Positions 12,090 to 22,118 are shown, counted from the stretch's first letter. The stretch is 64,000 nucleotides of DNA from Roseburia lenta (GCF_014287435.1 NZ_JACOPG010000004.1:186001-250000); one strand, 5' to 3'. The notes: a model not told the origin generated them from the letters alone. Made by a program: numbers and translations.

Positions 12090-13019
12090 ATGCCGATCAA
12101 AACACAGAGCGATCTGCCTGCAAAGGCGATCTTAGAGCATGAAAATATATTTGTTATGGACGAGGACAGGGCAGTGCATCAGGATATCCGCCCGATCGAG
12201 ATCGGGATCCTGAACCTTATGCCTTTAAAAGAGGATACGGAACTGCAGATGCTGCGTTCCCTGTCAAATTCCCCGCTTCAGGTAGACATTACTTTTATCG
12301 CAGTGGAGAGCCATATTTCAAAAAATACGTCCATGAGCCATTTGAACAAGTTTTACCAGACCTTTGGTGACATCAAAAATCGCAATCTGGACGGTCTGAT
12401 CATCACGGGAGCACCGGTGGAACTGCATGATTTTGAAGAAGTGGATTACTGGGATGAACTGGTCGAGATCATGGAGTGGTCAAAGACCCATGTGACCTGT
12501 ACTTTTTACCAGTGCTGGGGCGCACAGGCGGGGCTATATTATCACTACGGTATCAAAAAGGAGATCTTAGATCAAAAGATCTTTGGTGTCTACGAGCACA
12601 AGGTGCAAAACCGCAAGATCCCATTGGTACGCGGTTTTGATGATTATTTCATGGCACCACATTCCAGACACACCAGAATGGACGAGGATGCCATCCGAAA
12701 CAACCCGGATTTGATCGTGCTGGCAGAGTCGGAAGAAGCAGGCATCTTTTTGATCCTGTCCAAGGATAACAGCCAGATCTTTTGCATGGGGCATCCGGAA
12801 TACGATCGTTTGACCCTGGATAAAGAGTACAAGCGGGATCTGGAAAAAGGCATGGATATCCAGATGCCGGTCAATTATTATCCTAATGATGATGTGAACG
12901 AAAGACCGTTTTTACAATGGCGTTCCCATGCAAATTGCTTATATACCAATTATCTGGATTATTATGTCTACCAGATGACACCGTACGATTTGCACTGGCT
13001 GCCAAAAGACAAAAGATAA
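12090..13019 (+). CDS. metA: Homoserine O-acyltransferase, predicted acetyl-CoA type
   Basis: These 309 residues acylate homoserine in the first committed step of methionine synthesis. The nucleophile is Cys142 in YQCWGAQAG, with the partner histidine in GHPEYD. The acyl-donor selectivity position is Glu111 (TGAPVE). In the MetA family Glu here is associated with acetyl-CoA and Gly with succinyl-CoA, so this enzyme is predicted to make O-acetylhomoserine although it is often annotated as a succinyltransferase. It begins 28 bp after ligA behind AGAGGGGG and probably belongs to the same transcript. Confidence 0.92.
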   Translation: MPIKTQSDLPAKAILEHENIFVMDEDRAVHQDIRPIEIGILNLMPLKEDTELQMLRSLSNSPLQVDITFIAVESHISKNTSMSHLNKFYQTFGDIKNRNLDGLIITGAPVELHDFEEVDYWDELVEIMEWSKTHVTCTFYQCWGAQAGLYYHYGIKKEILDQKIFGVYEHKVQNRKIPLVRGFDDYFMAPHSRHTRMDEDAIRNNPDLIVLAESEEAGIFLILSKDNSQIFCMGHPEYDRLTLDKEYKRDLEKGMDIQMPVNYYPNDDVNERPFLQWRSHANCLYTNYLDYYVYQMTPYDLHWLPKDKR

Positions 13020-13085
13020 AAAACTTCCCAATTTACGGGAGGTCTGATATAATAATGCTAAGAATATGTTTAGGAGGCTACCGAT

Positions 13086-13463
13086 ATGGCAGAAGATAGA
13101 AAGAGTTTTGTTATCAAAGAGAGTGAAAATGGTGGGGTCAATATCACAGATGAAGTAGTTGCAATCATCGCAGGACTTGCTGCTACAGAGGTGGAAGGTG
13201 TATCTTCTCTGGCTGGAAATCTGACCAATGAAGTGATCAGCAAGGCTGGGATGAACAAGTTATCCAAGGGTGTAAAGATCATCACAGAAGAAGAAAACAA
13301 GGTTGCAGTACGTTTGGGAGTGAATATCTCTTATGGCTATGAAATCCCAAAGATCTGCCAGCAGGTGCAGGACAAGGTCAAGAATGCGATCGAGAACATG
13401 GTCGGACTTGAGGTCATCAGCGTAGATATCAAGATTGCATCTGTAGCGGTTGCAGGGGAATGA
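13086..13463 (+). CDS. Asp23/Gls24 family envelope stress response protein
   Basis: This 125-residue protein matches the Asp23 (DUF322) family: GVNITDEVVAIIAGLAATEVEGVSSLAG at the start and a C-terminal AIENMVGLEVISVDIKIASV strand. Characterised relatives are abundant membrane-associated stress proteins. In clostridia a copy commonly precedes nusB, as here. A TAGGAGG site lies 8 bp before the start. A TATAAT at 13048 and a small hairpin in the gap after metA suggest it may have its own promoter, but the -35 is weak. Its molecular role is not known. Confidence 0.88.
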   Translation: MAEDRKSFVIKESENGGVNITDEVVAIIAGLAATEVEGVSSLAGNLTNEVISKAGMNKLSKGVKIITEEENKVAVRLGVNISYGYEIPKICQQVQDKVKNAIENMVGLEVISVDIKIASVAVAGE

Positions 13464-13496
13464 TTCTTTTGTTTTATCAAGGATTGCGCTATAATC

Positions 13497-13524
13497 AAGG
13501 GTGTCTGAAAAGACATCCTTTTTT
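13497..13524 (+). terminator. Terminator between the Asp23 gene and nusB
   Basis: AAGGGTGTCT-gaaa-AGACATCCTT is followed by TTTTT. A TATAAT at 13490-13495 sits just before it, so a nusB promoter could overlap the hairpin. Confidence 0.7.
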
Positions 13525-13562
13525 ACCATATTATCAATACATTGAGGGAGCGAAAAAGGTCT

Positions 13563-14003
13563 ATGACAATGACAAGAAGACAAATACGAGAAGAGATATT
13601 TAAGATCATCTTTCAGGCGGATTTTCATGCGCAGGAAGATCTACCGGAACAGGTAGACCTATTCTTGCAGGATGAGAGCGAGCCGGAGAAAGAGACAGAA
13701 GAATTCCCGGTCAAGAGCGATAAGGAATTAGAACAGGAAAAATACATTGCTGACAAGAGCAGTGACATCTTTGCACACGTTGAGGAGATCGATGCGATCA
13801 TCGATGAGGCAGTGGAGGGCTGGAAGACCAGCCGTATGGCAAAGGTCGACCTGTCTTTGATCCGTCTGGCAGTCTATGAGATTCGCTATGAGAAATTGCC
13901 AAAGGGCGTTGCTATCAATGAAGCCGTAGAACTGGCAAAGACCTATGGCACAGATCAGTCAGCAGGATTTGTCAACGGAGTATTAGCAAGGATTCATGAA
14001 TGA
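13563..14003 (+). CDS. nusB: Transcription antitermination factor NusB
   Basis: These 146 residues form an all-helical RNA-binding protein that acts with NusE (S10) on boxA of rRNA leaders. The N-terminus [17 protein letters not shown] and the C-terminal half [42 protein letters not shown] are diagnostic. Between them lies an acidic stretch of about 35 residues (residues 30-65) that is longer than in the short NusB forms. The start could also be the ATG at 13569, which has better spacing (9 bp) from AAAAAGG. The end overlaps xseA by 8 bp. Confidence 0.93.
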   Translation: MTMTRRQIREEIFKIIFQADFHAQEDLPEQVDLFLQDESEPEKETEEFPVKSDKELEQEKYIADKSSDIFAHVEEIDAIIDEAVEGWKTSRMAKVDLSLIRLAVYEIRYEKLPKGVAINEAVELAKTYGTDQSAGFVNGVLARIHE

Positions 14004-15222
14004 AAATATCTATGGTGTAGGGCAGGTCAATGCCTATATCCAACGTATGTTTGCAGAGGATTTCTTACTCCGTGATATCCGTATCAAGGGAGAGGTCTCC
14101 AACTGCAAATATCATTCCAGCGGTCATATCTACTTCACCTTAAAGGACGCAGGCGGAGCGATCTCTGCCATCCTCTTTCGCGGGAACCGTGTCAAGGGTC
14201 TGCGTTTTCCTATGAAGGATGGAGATAAGGTCGTGGTCACAGGTTCCGTTTCCGTCTATGAAAAGGGCGGTACCTATCAGATCTACGCAAAAGAGATCAC
14301 GTTGGATGGGGCAGGAGATCTGTATGTACGTTTTGAACAGTTAAAAAAAGAACTGGAAGAAATGGGCATGTTTGCCGCAGAGTACAAAAAGCCTATTCCC
14401 CGTTTTGCACAACGGATCGGCATTGTGACGGCACCGACCGGTGCAGCCGTGCGGGATATCATCCAGATCTCCAAAAGACGCAATCCTCATGTATCCATTG
14501 CCTTATATCCGGCTTTGGTACAGGGCGAGGGCGCCGTGGAGAGTATCATTTCCGGTATCATGGCGCTGGATGCCATGGGTTTAGACGTTTTGATCGTCGG
14601 CAGAGGCGGTGGCTCGATCGAAGACCTATGGGCATTTAATGAGGAAGCCGTAGCCAGAGCCATGTTCAACTGCAATACACCGGTCATTTCGGCGGTGGGG
14701 CATGAGACCGATACGACGATCTGTGATTTTGTGGCTGATCTACGCGCACCGACACCGTCGGCGGCAGCCGAACTGGCAGTCTTTTCCTATGAGGAGGTCG
14801 CTGGTGCTTTGACATCCGTCCAGGTCCGTATGCAGCAGTCCATGCAGATGCATCTGCAAAAGGACAGACAGATCTTGGAAGGGCTAAAAAGGCAGATGCT
14901 GCTTTTGAGTCCAATGGGGCGGCTCAATGAGAAAAGACAGTATGCCATGCATTTGGAAGACCGTTTGCAGCAGACGATGCGAAGGAGGCTGGACGGCTTT
15001 GATGGGCGGATGCGGCTTTTGGCAGAGCGTTTGGAGGGCATGTCGCCTTTGAAAAAACTGGCACAAGGCTATGCCTATGTAGCAGATGAGAGCGGACATT
15101 GCCTGTCTTCGATAAAAGGCGTAGCCATAGGAGATCCTGTGCAGGTTTATGTGCGTGACGGCAGGATGCAGGCTGTCATAAAAGAAATCGATGAGGATGT
15201 AGCATGGAAGAAAAAGAATTGA
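13996..15222 (+). CDS. xseA: Exodeoxyribonuclease VII large subunit
   Basis: These 408 residues are the catalytic subunit of exonuclease VII, which degrades single-stranded DNA to oligonucleotides. An N-terminal OB fold (residues 5-100, [21 protein letters not shown]) is followed by the catalytic domain with [30 protein letters not shown] and the [22 protein letters not shown] segment. A coiled coil near residues 265-345 probably binds XseB copies. It overlaps both neighbours (8 bp with nusB, 19 bp with xseB), which indicates translational coupling. Confidence 0.96.
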   Translation: MNENIYGVGQVNAYIQRMFAEDFLLRDIRIKGEVSNCKYHSSGHIYFTLKDAGGAISAILFRGNRVKGLRFPMKDGDKVVVTGSVSVYEKGGTYQIYAKEITLDGAGDLYVRFEQLKKELEEMGMFAAEYKKPIPRFAQRIGIVTAPTGAAVRDIIQISKRRNPHVSIALYPALVQGEGAVESIISGIMALDAMGLDVLIVGRGGGSIEDLWAFNEEAVARAMFNCNTPVISAVGHETDTTICDFVADLRAPTPSAAAELAVFSYEEVAGALTSVQVRMQQSMQMHLQKDRQILEGLKRQMLLLSPMGRLNEKRQYAMHLEDRLQQTMRRRLDGFDGRMRLLAERLEGMSPLKKLAQGYAYVADESGHCLSSIKGVAIGDPVQVYVRDGRMQAVIKEIDEDVAWKKKN

Positions 15223-15422
15223 CCATAGAACAGAGTTTTGCAGAAATTGAAGAAATCTTGAACAAGTTAGAGTCCAATGAAGTGACTTTGGAGGATTCTT
15301 TTTTGTTATATCAATCAGGTATGCAGCAGATCAAGCACTGCAATGACCTGATGAATGCCGTAGAGCAAAAGGTACAGATGTTGAACAGTAATGGTGAGTT
15401 AGAAACATTTGAAGAGGTGTAG
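15204..15422 (+). CDS. xseB: Exodeoxyribonuclease VII small subunit
   Basis: This 72-residue helical protein has the family core IEQSFAEIEEILNKLESNEV and LEDSFLLYQSGMQQIKHC. Several copies wrap the coiled coil of XseA and control its activity. The start lies inside the end of xseA, so translation is coupled. The next gene starts two bases after its stop. Confidence 0.93.
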   Translation: MEEKELTIEQSFAEIEEILNKLESNEVTLEDSFLLYQSGMQQIKHCNDLMNAVEQKVQMLNSNGELETFEEV

Positions 15423-15424
15423 TT

Positions 15425-16321
15425 ATGGATATCAATAAGGAAATCGCCTATAAGGCAAGCGACGCAGACCGTATGATCTACCGTGTGTTACCGGCGGAAA
15501 AAGGTTATCAGAAGACAGTATTTCAGGCAATGAACTATAGTGTTTTGGCAGGGGGCAAGCGGATCCGTCCTATCCTCATGCTGGAGACTTACAAATTATT
15601 CGGTGGTTCCAACAAGGCAATCGAATCTTTTGTGGCAGCGATCGAACTGATCCACACATATTCTTTGGTGCATGATGATCTGCCAGCCATGGATGATGAT
15701 GAATTGCGCCGTGGCAAATTGACGACACATGCCAAATTCGGCGAGGCTATGGGCGTTTTAGCAGGTGATGGCTTGCTCAATTATGCCTTTGAGATTGCGC
15801 TGGATACTTTGGATGAGACCAAGGGGGCAGACAACAGGGCTGTCATCCGTTCACTCAAGGTTCTGGCAAAAAAAGCCGGTATTTATGGCATGATCGGCGG
15901 TCAGGTCGTAGATGTGGAAGCCGAGAAACAATACGGTATCTCCAAGAATCGTTTGGACTTTATCTATGAGTTGAAGACCGGAGCCCTGATCGAGGCAGCC
16001 ATGATGATCGGTGCTATTTTAGGTGGCGCGACGGATGAAGAAGTTGAACAGATCGAAGAGGTGGCAAAAAAGATCGGACTTGCTTTCCAGATCCAGGATG
16101 ATGTCTTGGATGTGATCGGTGAGACAGAGACAATCGGTAAATCCGTTGGCAGTGATGAGAAGAACCAGAAGGCAACTTATGTTGTATTTGAAGGTTTAGA
16201 AAAAGCAAAGCAGGAAGTGGCAGATCTGACAGACGATGCGATCGCTATTTTACAAGAACTTCCATACGAAAATCCATTTTTGACAGAACTTTTACGATGG
16301 ATGGTGCTTCGCGATAAGTAG
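15425..16321 (+). CDS. ispA: Polyprenyl synthetase (geranyl/farnesyl diphosphate synthase)
   Basis: This 298-residue trans-isoprenyl diphosphate synthase condenses isopentenyl diphosphate with allylic diphosphates. The first aspartate-rich motif DDLPAMDDDELRRGK begins near residue 84, with the usual magnesium-binding aspartates. The second motif QIQDDVLDVIGE lies near residue 222. The GGKRIRPIL substrate loop is present near residue 40. Short-chain length (C10-C15) is inferred from family context next to dxs. It is part of the nusB-recN operon. Confidence 0.94.
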   Translation: MDINKEIAYKASDADRMIYRVLPAEKGYQKTVFQAMNYSVLAGGKRIRPILMLETYKLFGGSNKAIESFVAAIELIHTYSLVHDDLPAMDDDELRRGKLTTHAKFGEAMGVLAGDGLLNYAFEIALDTLDETKGADNRAVIRSLKVLAKKAGIYGMIGGQVVDVEAEKQYGISKNRLDFIYELKTGALIEAAMMIGAILGGATDEEVEQIEEVAKKIGLAFQIQDDVLDVIGETETIGKSVGSDEKNQKATYVVFEGLEKAKQEVADLTDDAIAILQELPYENPFLTELLRWMVLRDK

Positions 16322-16333
16322 AGGATGAGACTT

Positions 16334-18187
16334 ATGGTGTTAGATAAGATACAAAAAGAAAATGATATTAAGAATTTGACACCGGCAGAGATAGATGTCT
16401 TACGACAGGAGATCCGTACTTTTTTGATCGAAAAGATCTCAGAACTCGGCGGACATTTGGCGTCCAACTTAGGAACCGTGGAACTGACGATGGCATTGCA
16501 TCTTTTTTTGGATTTTCCAAAGGATAAGATCGTGTGGGATGTGGGACACCAGTCTTATACCCACAAGATCCTGACCGGCCGCAAGGACGACTTTGATCAT
16601 CTGCGCCAGTATGGTGGTATGAGTGGCTTCCCAAAGCGGACAGAGAGTCCGTGCGATTCCTTTGATACCGGACACAGTTCTACTTCCATCTCCGCAGGAC
16701 TTGGACTGGCATGGGCGAGAGAGTTACAGAATGAGGACTACAAGGTGGTTTCTGTGATCGGTGACGGAGCCCTGACAGGCGGTATGGCATATGAGGCGAT
16801 GAATAATGCCGCCGCCCTCAAGAAGAATTTTATCATCATATTAAATGATAACAATATGTCGATCTCAGAAAATGTCGGCGGGATGTCCAGACATTTGTCA
16901 AAACTGCGTACCAGCACGAACTATGTGGAATTAAAAGAGGGCGTGCAGTCTTCTTTGGAAAAGATCCCGGTTTATGGCGAGCGCATTGTATCCGGTATTC
17001 GCAAGACCAAGAGCAGTATCAAACAGATGGTGATCCCGGGGATGATCTTTGAAGATATGGGGATCATGTATCTAGGACCTGTGGATGGGCACGACATATC
17101 CGCTATGCTCAAAGTCTTTCAGGAGGCTTCGCAGGTACAGGGACCGGTCTTAGTGCATGTTCTTACCAAGAAAGGATATGGCTACCGCCCGGCAGAAAGA
17201 CATCCGTCCCGTTTCCACGGTACGGCACCTTTTGATATTGAGACAGGGATCCCGCTTTCCCATGGGAAAGCGACCTATACCGATGTATTTTCAACCGTTA
17301 TGCGCAAGATGGGAGACCGGGATGACAAGTTAGTTGCCATCACCGCAGCCATGGCAGACGGTTGTGGACTCAAGCGTTTTCACAATATGTTCCCGGATCG
17401 TTTCTTTGATGTGGGGATTGCGGAAGAACACGCCGTGACCTTTGCCGCTGCACTTGCAGCAGGAGGCATGCATCCGGTCTTTGCGGTCTATTCCTCCTTT
17501 TTACAGAGAGGCTATGACCAGATGCTGCATGATGTCTGTATGCAAAATCTTCCGGTTGTATTTGCTATTGACCGGGCGGGACTTGTCGGCAGTGATGGAG
17601 AGACCCATCAGGGCGTTTTTGATCTGTCCTATTTGACTGAAATGCCGAATATGACTGTCATGGCACCAAAAAATAAATGGGAACTTTCCGATATGTTAAA
17701 GTATGCGATCGCTTATGATGCACCGATCGCCCTTCGTTATCCGAGAGGAGAGGCATATGACGGCTTGCAGGAACACCGTCAGCCGATCGTCTACGGCAAG
17801 TGTGAGGAGATCACAGTGGGGCAGGATATACTCCTGTTTGCTTTGGGCAGTATGGTAAAGACCGCCGAGGCTGTCTGCGGGCAGTTAAAGGAAAAAGGCA
17901 TAGAGGCAACGCTTGTCAATGCCAGATTTGCCAAGCCTTTTGATGCGGCATATTTAAAAGAAGCCATGACCAAGCACTCTATGATCGTTATTTTGGAGGA
18001 AAATGTAGCCTTGGGCGGCTTTGGTGAGCATGTGGCATGTTTCCTTCGTCGGGAGGGCTATGAAGGACAGATCCTTTCTATTGCGATCGGAGACCATTTT
18101 GTAGAGCATGGCAATGTGGCAGTCTTGCAAAAAGAATTAGGGATCGATGCCGATGGTATCACGCGGCAGATCTTAGAAAAATTATAG
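16334..18187 (+). CDS. dxs: 1-deoxy-D-xylulose-5-phosphate synthase
   Basis: These 617 residues are a thiamine-diphosphate enzyme that joins pyruvate and glyceraldehyde 3-phosphate, the entry step of the MEP isoprenoid pathway. The thiamine-binding motif runs from GDGALTGGMAYEAMNNA (about residue 143) to LNDNNMSIS. The transketolase-type GIAEEHAVTFAAALA segment lies in the second domain. The start at 16334 follows AGAGG with 9 bp spacing; the ATG at 16325 is too close to it. Its position after ispA couples precursor supply and chain elongation in one operon. Confidence 0.96.
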   Translation: MVLDKIQKENDIKNLTPAEIDVLRQEIRTFLIEKISELGGHLASNLGTVELTMALHLFLDFPKDKIVWDVGHQSYTHKILTGRKDDFDHLRQYGGMSGFPKRTESPCDSFDTGHSSTSISAGLGLAWARELQNEDYKVVSVIGDGALTGGMAYEAMNNAAALKKNFIIILNDNNMSISENVGGMSRHLSKLRTSTNYVELKEGVQSSLEKIPVYGERIVSGIRKTKSSIKQMVIPGMIFEDMGIMYLGPVDGHDISAMLKVFQEASQVQGPVLVHVLTKKGYGYRPAERHPSRFHGTAPFDIETGIPLSHGKATYTDVFSTVMRKMGDRDDKLVAITAAMADGCGLKRFHNMFPDRFFDVGIAEEHAVTFAAALAAGGMHPVFAVYSSFLQRGYDQMLHDVCMQNLPVVFAIDRAGLVGSDGETHQGVFDLSYLTEMPNMTVMAPKNKWELSDMLKYAIAYDAPIALRYPRGEAYDGLQEHRQPIVYGKCEEITVGQDILLFALGSMVKTAEAVCGQLKEKGIEATLVNARFAKPFDAAYLKEAMTKHSMIVILEENVALGGFGEHVACFLRREGYEGQILSIAIGDHFVEHGNVAVLQKELGIDADGITRQILEKL

Positions 18188-18198
18188 GATAGATAAGC

Positions 18199-19002
18199 AT
18201 GAAAGAACGTTTGGATGTTTTATTGGTGCAAAAAGGACTTGCCCCTTCCAGAGAAAAGGCAAAGACCATGATCATGGAGGGTAATGTCTTTGTAGACAAC
18301 CAGAGAGAAGATAAGGCGGGCACTTTTTTTGATCCGTCCGTGAATATTGAGATCCATGGCAATACCCTGCGTTATGTCAGCCGTGGCGGACTGAAACTGG
18401 AAAAGGCAATGGCACAGTTTGGCATTACCCTAGATGACAAGGTCTGCATGGATATCGGGGCATCGACCGGAGGCTTTACCGATTGTATGTTACAAAACGG
18501 AGCAAAGAAGGTCTATGCCGTGGATGTAGGATATGGACAGTTTGCCTGGAAACTGCGGCAGGATCCGCGGGTGGTCTGCATGGAAAAGACCAACATCCGC
18601 TATGTGACACCGGAGGACATCGGGGACGCTTTGAATTTTGCGTCCGTGGATGTATCTTTTATTTCCCTGACCAAGGTCTTGGAACCGGCAAAGGAACTTT
18701 TAAAAGACGGCGGACAGATGGTATGTCTCATCAAACCCCAGTTTGAAGCAGGTAAGGACAAGGTCGGAAAAAAAGGCGTGGTAAGGGATCCGGCAGTACA
18801 TAAAGAGGTGATCGAGCGCGTGATCTTATTTGCAAAGTCCATCGGATTTGGCATCCTGCATCTGGATTATTCACCGATCAAGGGACCGGAAGGAAATATC
18901 GAGTATCTGGTACATATCGTAAAGGATGCCGAGGCGGAGAGCCAAGAAGTGATTGATGTGGAGGCAGTCGTAGCGGCAGCCCATGGAGAACTGGATAAAT
19001 AG
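18199..19002 (+). CDS. tlyA: TlyA family rRNA 2'-O-methyltransferase
   Basis: This 267-residue protein has an S4 RNA-binding domain at residues 3-60 (ERLDVLLVQKGLAPSREKAK) and an FtsJ-like Rossmann methyltransferase domain with the SAM motif DIGASTGGFTDCML near residue 88. Relatives 2'-O-methylate cytidines of 16S and/or 23S rRNA; older annotations call them hemolysin A. The segment LIKPQFEAGKDKVGKKGVVRDP is typical. The gene sits between dxs and nadK as in many clostridia. Confidence 0.93.
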   Translation: MKERLDVLLVQKGLAPSREKAKTMIMEGNVFVDNQREDKAGTFFDPSVNIEIHGNTLRYVSRGGLKLEKAMAQFGITLDDKVCMDIGASTGGFTDCMLQNGAKKVYAVDVGYGQFAWKLRQDPRVVCMEKTNIRYVTPEDIGDALNFASVDVSFISLTKVLEPAKELLKDGGQMVCLIKPQFEAGKDKVGKKGVVRDPAVHKEVIERVILFAKSIGFGILHLDYSPIKGPEGNIEYLVHIVKDAEAESQEVIDVEAVVAAAHGELDK

Positions 19003-19004
19003 GC

Positions 19005-19859
19005 ATGAAACATTTTTTTGTTGTAGCAAGAGAAGATAAAAAAGAAATCTTAGAATTTGTGCAGAAACTGACGGATTATATCGAAAAAAGGGGCGGAACC
19101 TGCTCCTATGGGATCAATCCGGATGATGCATTAGAAGCAGAACTGGATTTGCCGGAGGACACACAGGGAATCTTAGTTGCCGGCGGTGACGGTACGGTGA
19201 TCCGGGCTGCACAGAATATTTTTGGAAAAAATATCCCAATGATCGGGATCAACCGCGGGCATCTGGGCTATCTGTGTGATCTGGATGATGCATCGGTCTA
19301 TGATGCCATCGATGCCATGATGGCAGGTGATTACAGTATTGAAGAACGGATGATGTTGTCCGGGCATATGGTAGATGCCCAGGGCAATGCGGGCAAAGAG
19401 ATCCAGGCACTCAATGATATTGTGCTTTGTTCGAGTGCAGGCCTGCAGGTCATGCATGTTGTCGTTTATGTCAATGGGCAGTATCTTTATGCCTATAATT
19501 GTGATGGGGTAATCTTTGCGACACCGACCGGATCAACGGCATACAATCTTTCCGCCAATGGTCCGATCGTCAATCCTATGACCAATCTCATCCTTCTGAC
19601 ACCGATCAATCCGCATACCCTAAATGCCAGAAGTATCGTTCTGGATCCCTATGATGAATTGGTGATCGAGATCGAGTCGCGCAGGGAAGATGGGACAGAG
19701 GAAGCCGAGATCAGTTTTGACGGCAATCACAAGAGATTATTGCATCCGGGAGAAAAACTCGTTGTACATCGGGCAAAGGAGACCACAAAGATGATTCATT
19801 TGCGGGATGTGAGTTTTTTGGATCGCATCCGTACCAAGTTACAGGCGGATGACGATTGA
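19005..19859 (+). CDS. nadK: NAD kinase
   Basis: These 284 residues phosphorylate NAD to NADP. The hallmark GGDGTVIRAAQ motif begins near residue 60 and contains the catalytic aspartate. It is followed by GINRGHLGYLCDLD and the nucleotide-binding CDGVIFATPTGSTAYNLSANGPIV. The gene starts two bases after tlyA. Confidence 0.95.
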   Translation: MKHFFVVAREDKKEILEFVQKLTDYIEKRGGTCSYGINPDDALEAELDLPEDTQGILVAGGDGTVIRAAQNIFGKNIPMIGINRGHLGYLCDLDDASVYDAIDAMMAGDYSIEERMMLSGHMVDAQGNAGKEIQALNDIVLCSSAGLQVMHVVVYVNGQYLYAYNCDGVIFATPTGSTAYNLSANGPIVNPMTNLILLTPINPHTLNARSIVLDPYDELVIEIESRREDGTEEAEISFDGNHKRLLHPGEKLVVHRAKETTKMIHLRDVSFLDRIRTKLQADDD

Positions 19860-19904
19860 TGGAGTATAGATAGAGTTGTTTGATACAGTATAAGAGGTAA
19901 GGAC

Positions 19905-20366
19905 ATGAAAGCAGAACGTCAGGCAAAGATCTTGGATCTGATCGTAAAAAAGGAGATTGGCACGCAGGAAGAATTGACCATGGAATTGGAACGTGCCGGA
20001 TTTGTGGCAACACAAGCCACGGTTTCCCGAGATATTCGAGAGATGAAACTGACAAAGGTAGCCATGAGCGATGGAAAACTACGCTATGTGGCATATCGTA
20101 AGACCGAAGAGAAGATGGCGGAAAAATATATCCGCATTTTCCGGGATGGGTATGTGTCTATGGACAACGCACAGAACATTCTTGTCATCAAGACCGTTTC
20201 CGGGATGGCGATGGCAGTGGCAGCAGCACTCGATCATATGGAATTGCCGGAGATCGTGGGAAGTATCGCCGGGGATGATACGATCATGTGCGCGGTCCGC
20301 AGTATAGACGATACCATTGTGATCATGAGTAGATTAAGGAAACTAGTTGAGAATAAAAATGCTTAA
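19905..20366 (+). CDS. argR: Arginine repressor ArgR
   Basis: These 153 residues have an N-terminal winged helix (KAERQAKILDLIVKKEIGTQEELTMEL, VTQATVSRDIREMKL-like) and a C-terminal hexamerisation and arginine-binding domain. The ligand motif GSIAGDDTIMCA near residue 115 has both aspartates. ArgR senses arginine and represses biosynthetic genes such as argH at 26.5 kb. Its place between nadK and recN is conserved in Firmicutes. A GAGGTAAGGAC ribosome site precedes the ATG. Confidence 0.95.
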   Translation: MKAERQAKILDLIVKKEIGTQEELTMELERAGFVATQATVSRDIREMKLTKVAMSDGKLRYVAYRKTEEKMAEKYIRIFRDGYVSMDNAQNILVIKTVSGMAMAVAAALDHMELPEIVGSIAGDDTIMCAVRSIDDTIVIMSRLRKLVENKNA

Positions 20367-20386
20367 GAAGAGTGAAAGGAGCAAGT

Positions 20387-22063
20387 ATGCTTGAAAATTT
20401 ACACGTCAAAAACCTTGCACTCATCGAGGAGGAGGACATCACCTTCTTGGACGGACTGCATATCCTGTCCGGAGAGACCGGTGCCGGAAAGTCCATTATT
20501 TTAGGGGCGCTTGGTCTGGCACTTGGTGGAAAGGTGTCAAAAGACATGTTGCGGGATCCCGGAAAGGAAGCCTTGGTCGAGGCTGTCTTTCGCATCACCA
20601 GGGACTCGCAGAGAAAGCAGTTGGCAGAACTGGATATCGAGCCTTATGATGATGAGGTCATCCTCAGCCGTAAGATCACGGAGAGCCGCAGTGTGGCAAA
20701 GATCAATGGCGAGATGGTACCGGCGATCAGGATGAAAGAGGTGGGGGATATCTTTTTGGATATCCATGGGCAGAATGACCATCAATCCCTGCTCCACAAA
20801 AAAAAGCATCTGGAAATGTTGGATGAGTATGCCAAAAATGAAGTAGGACCGCTCAAAGAGCGTATGCAGACAGCCTACAAGACCTATGCCGCAAAGCAGC
20901 AGGAATGGAAGGAAGCCAACCAGTTGGATGGCGACAGGGAGCGCGAGATCTCATTCTTAGAGTATGAGATCAAAGAGATCACAGAGGCAAATTTGGAGAT
21001 CGGAGAAGATGCGCGCTTTGAAAATCAGTATCGCAGATTATCCAACAGCAAACGGATCATGGAGGCACTTTCCGAGGCATACCAGCAGACCAGCGGCAGT
21101 GATGGGGCATCGGAACAGGTAGGAAGGGCTGTGCAGCGTCTGCATCAGATCCTGTCTTATGATGAAGCCTTAGAGCCTATGTTTGAAAGTTTAAATGACA
21201 TCGACAGCCTGCTTGCTGATTTCAACCGTGATCTGTCACAGTATATGGCTGAGGCAGAGTTTGACGAGGAAATGTTTGCCCAGATCGACGGCAGACTCAA
21301 TGAGATCAACCGCCTCAAGGACAAATATGGCGCGACCATTGAGGATATTCTGGCGGCAAAGCAGGAAAAGGAAGACCGCTTGGAAAAACTCATGCATCAC
21401 GAAGCCTATCTTGCTAAGTTGACGCAGGCTTTAAATGACGCCAAAAAAGAAGCAGAGGATGCGGCATTTGCCCTGTCCGGTATGCGCAAACGCTATGCTA
21501 AGGAACTCTCCGGCAAGGTAGAAGAAGCCCTGATGGATCTGAATTTTCTGGATGTGCATTTTTCCATGGAATTTTTGCAGACAGATCATATCGGCGCAGA
21601 CGGTTATGACGATGCACAGTTTATGATCCGTACCAATCCGGGAGAGCCGATCCGTCCGCTCAAGGATATAGCATCCGGTGGTGAGATGTCGCGTATCATG
21701 TTAGCAATCAAGACGGTACTGGCAGAGCATGATGATATTGATACTTTGATCTTTGATGAGATCGATGCCGGAATCAGTGGTCGTACAGCGCAGGCAGTAT
21801 CGGAGAAACTCCATCTGGTCGCAAAGGAACATCAGGTCATTTGCATCACGCATCTGCCACAGATCGCAGCCATGGCAGATCATCATTATCTGATCCAGAA
21901 GGATGTGGTAGGCAATGAGACCATATCTTCGATCGAGGCACTTTCTTATCATGACAGCATCAAGGAACTGGCGCGTATGCTTGGCGGAACGACCATCACG
22001 CAGACGGTCTTAGACAATGCCAAGGAGATGAAAGATCTGGCACAAGGCAAGAAAGATGTTTAA
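20387..22063 (+). CDS. recN: DNA repair protein RecN
   Basis: This 558-residue SMC-like ATPase acts in double-strand break repair. The Walker A motif GETGAGKS lies at about residues 29-36. A long coiled-coil middle spans about residues 155-370, the ABC signature IASGGEMSRIMLAIK is near residue 428, and the Walker B motif TLIFDEIDAGISG is near 454. The ATG at 20387 is chosen because GAAAGGAG lies 6 bp upstream; the GTG at 20372 would overlap that site. It ends the housekeeping operon, and a strong terminator follows. Confidence 0.96.
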   Translation: MLENLHVKNLALIEEEDITFLDGLHILSGETGAGKSIILGALGLALGGKVSKDMLRDPGKEALVEAVFRITRDSQRKQLAELDIEPYDDEVILSRKITESRSVAKINGEMVPAIRMKEVGDIFLDIHGQNDHQSLLHKKKHLEMLDEYAKNEVGPLKERMQTAYKTYAAKQQEWKEANQLDGDREREISFLEYEIKEITEANLEIGEDARFENQYRRLSNSKRIMEALSEAYQQTSGSDGASEQVGRAVQRLHQILSYDEALEPMFESLNDIDSLLADFNRDLSQYMAEAEFDEEMFAQIDGRLNEINRLKDKYGATIEDILAAKQEKEDRLEKLMHHEAYLAKLTQALNDAKKEAEDAAFALSGMRKRYAKELSGKVEEALMDLNFLDVHFSMEFLQTDHIGADGYDDAQFMIRTNPGEPIRPLKDIASGGEMSRIMLAIKTVLAEHDDIDTLIFDEIDAGISGRTAQAVSEKLHLVAKEHQVICITHLPQIAAMADHHYLIQKDVVGNETISSIEALSYHDSIKELARMLGGTTITQTVLDNAKEMKDLAQGKKDV

Positions 22064-22085
22064 AATAAGGCAAAACTAACATACT

Positions 22086-22118
22086 AAAGGAAGGACAAAT
22101 GTCCTTCCTTTTCTTTTT
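22086..22118 (+). terminator. Terminator between recN and spoIVB
   Basis: AAAGGAAGGACA-aa-TGTCCTTCCTTT is a perfect 12-bp stem followed by TTCTTTTT. It separates the nusB-recN operon from spoIVB. Confidence 0.88.
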
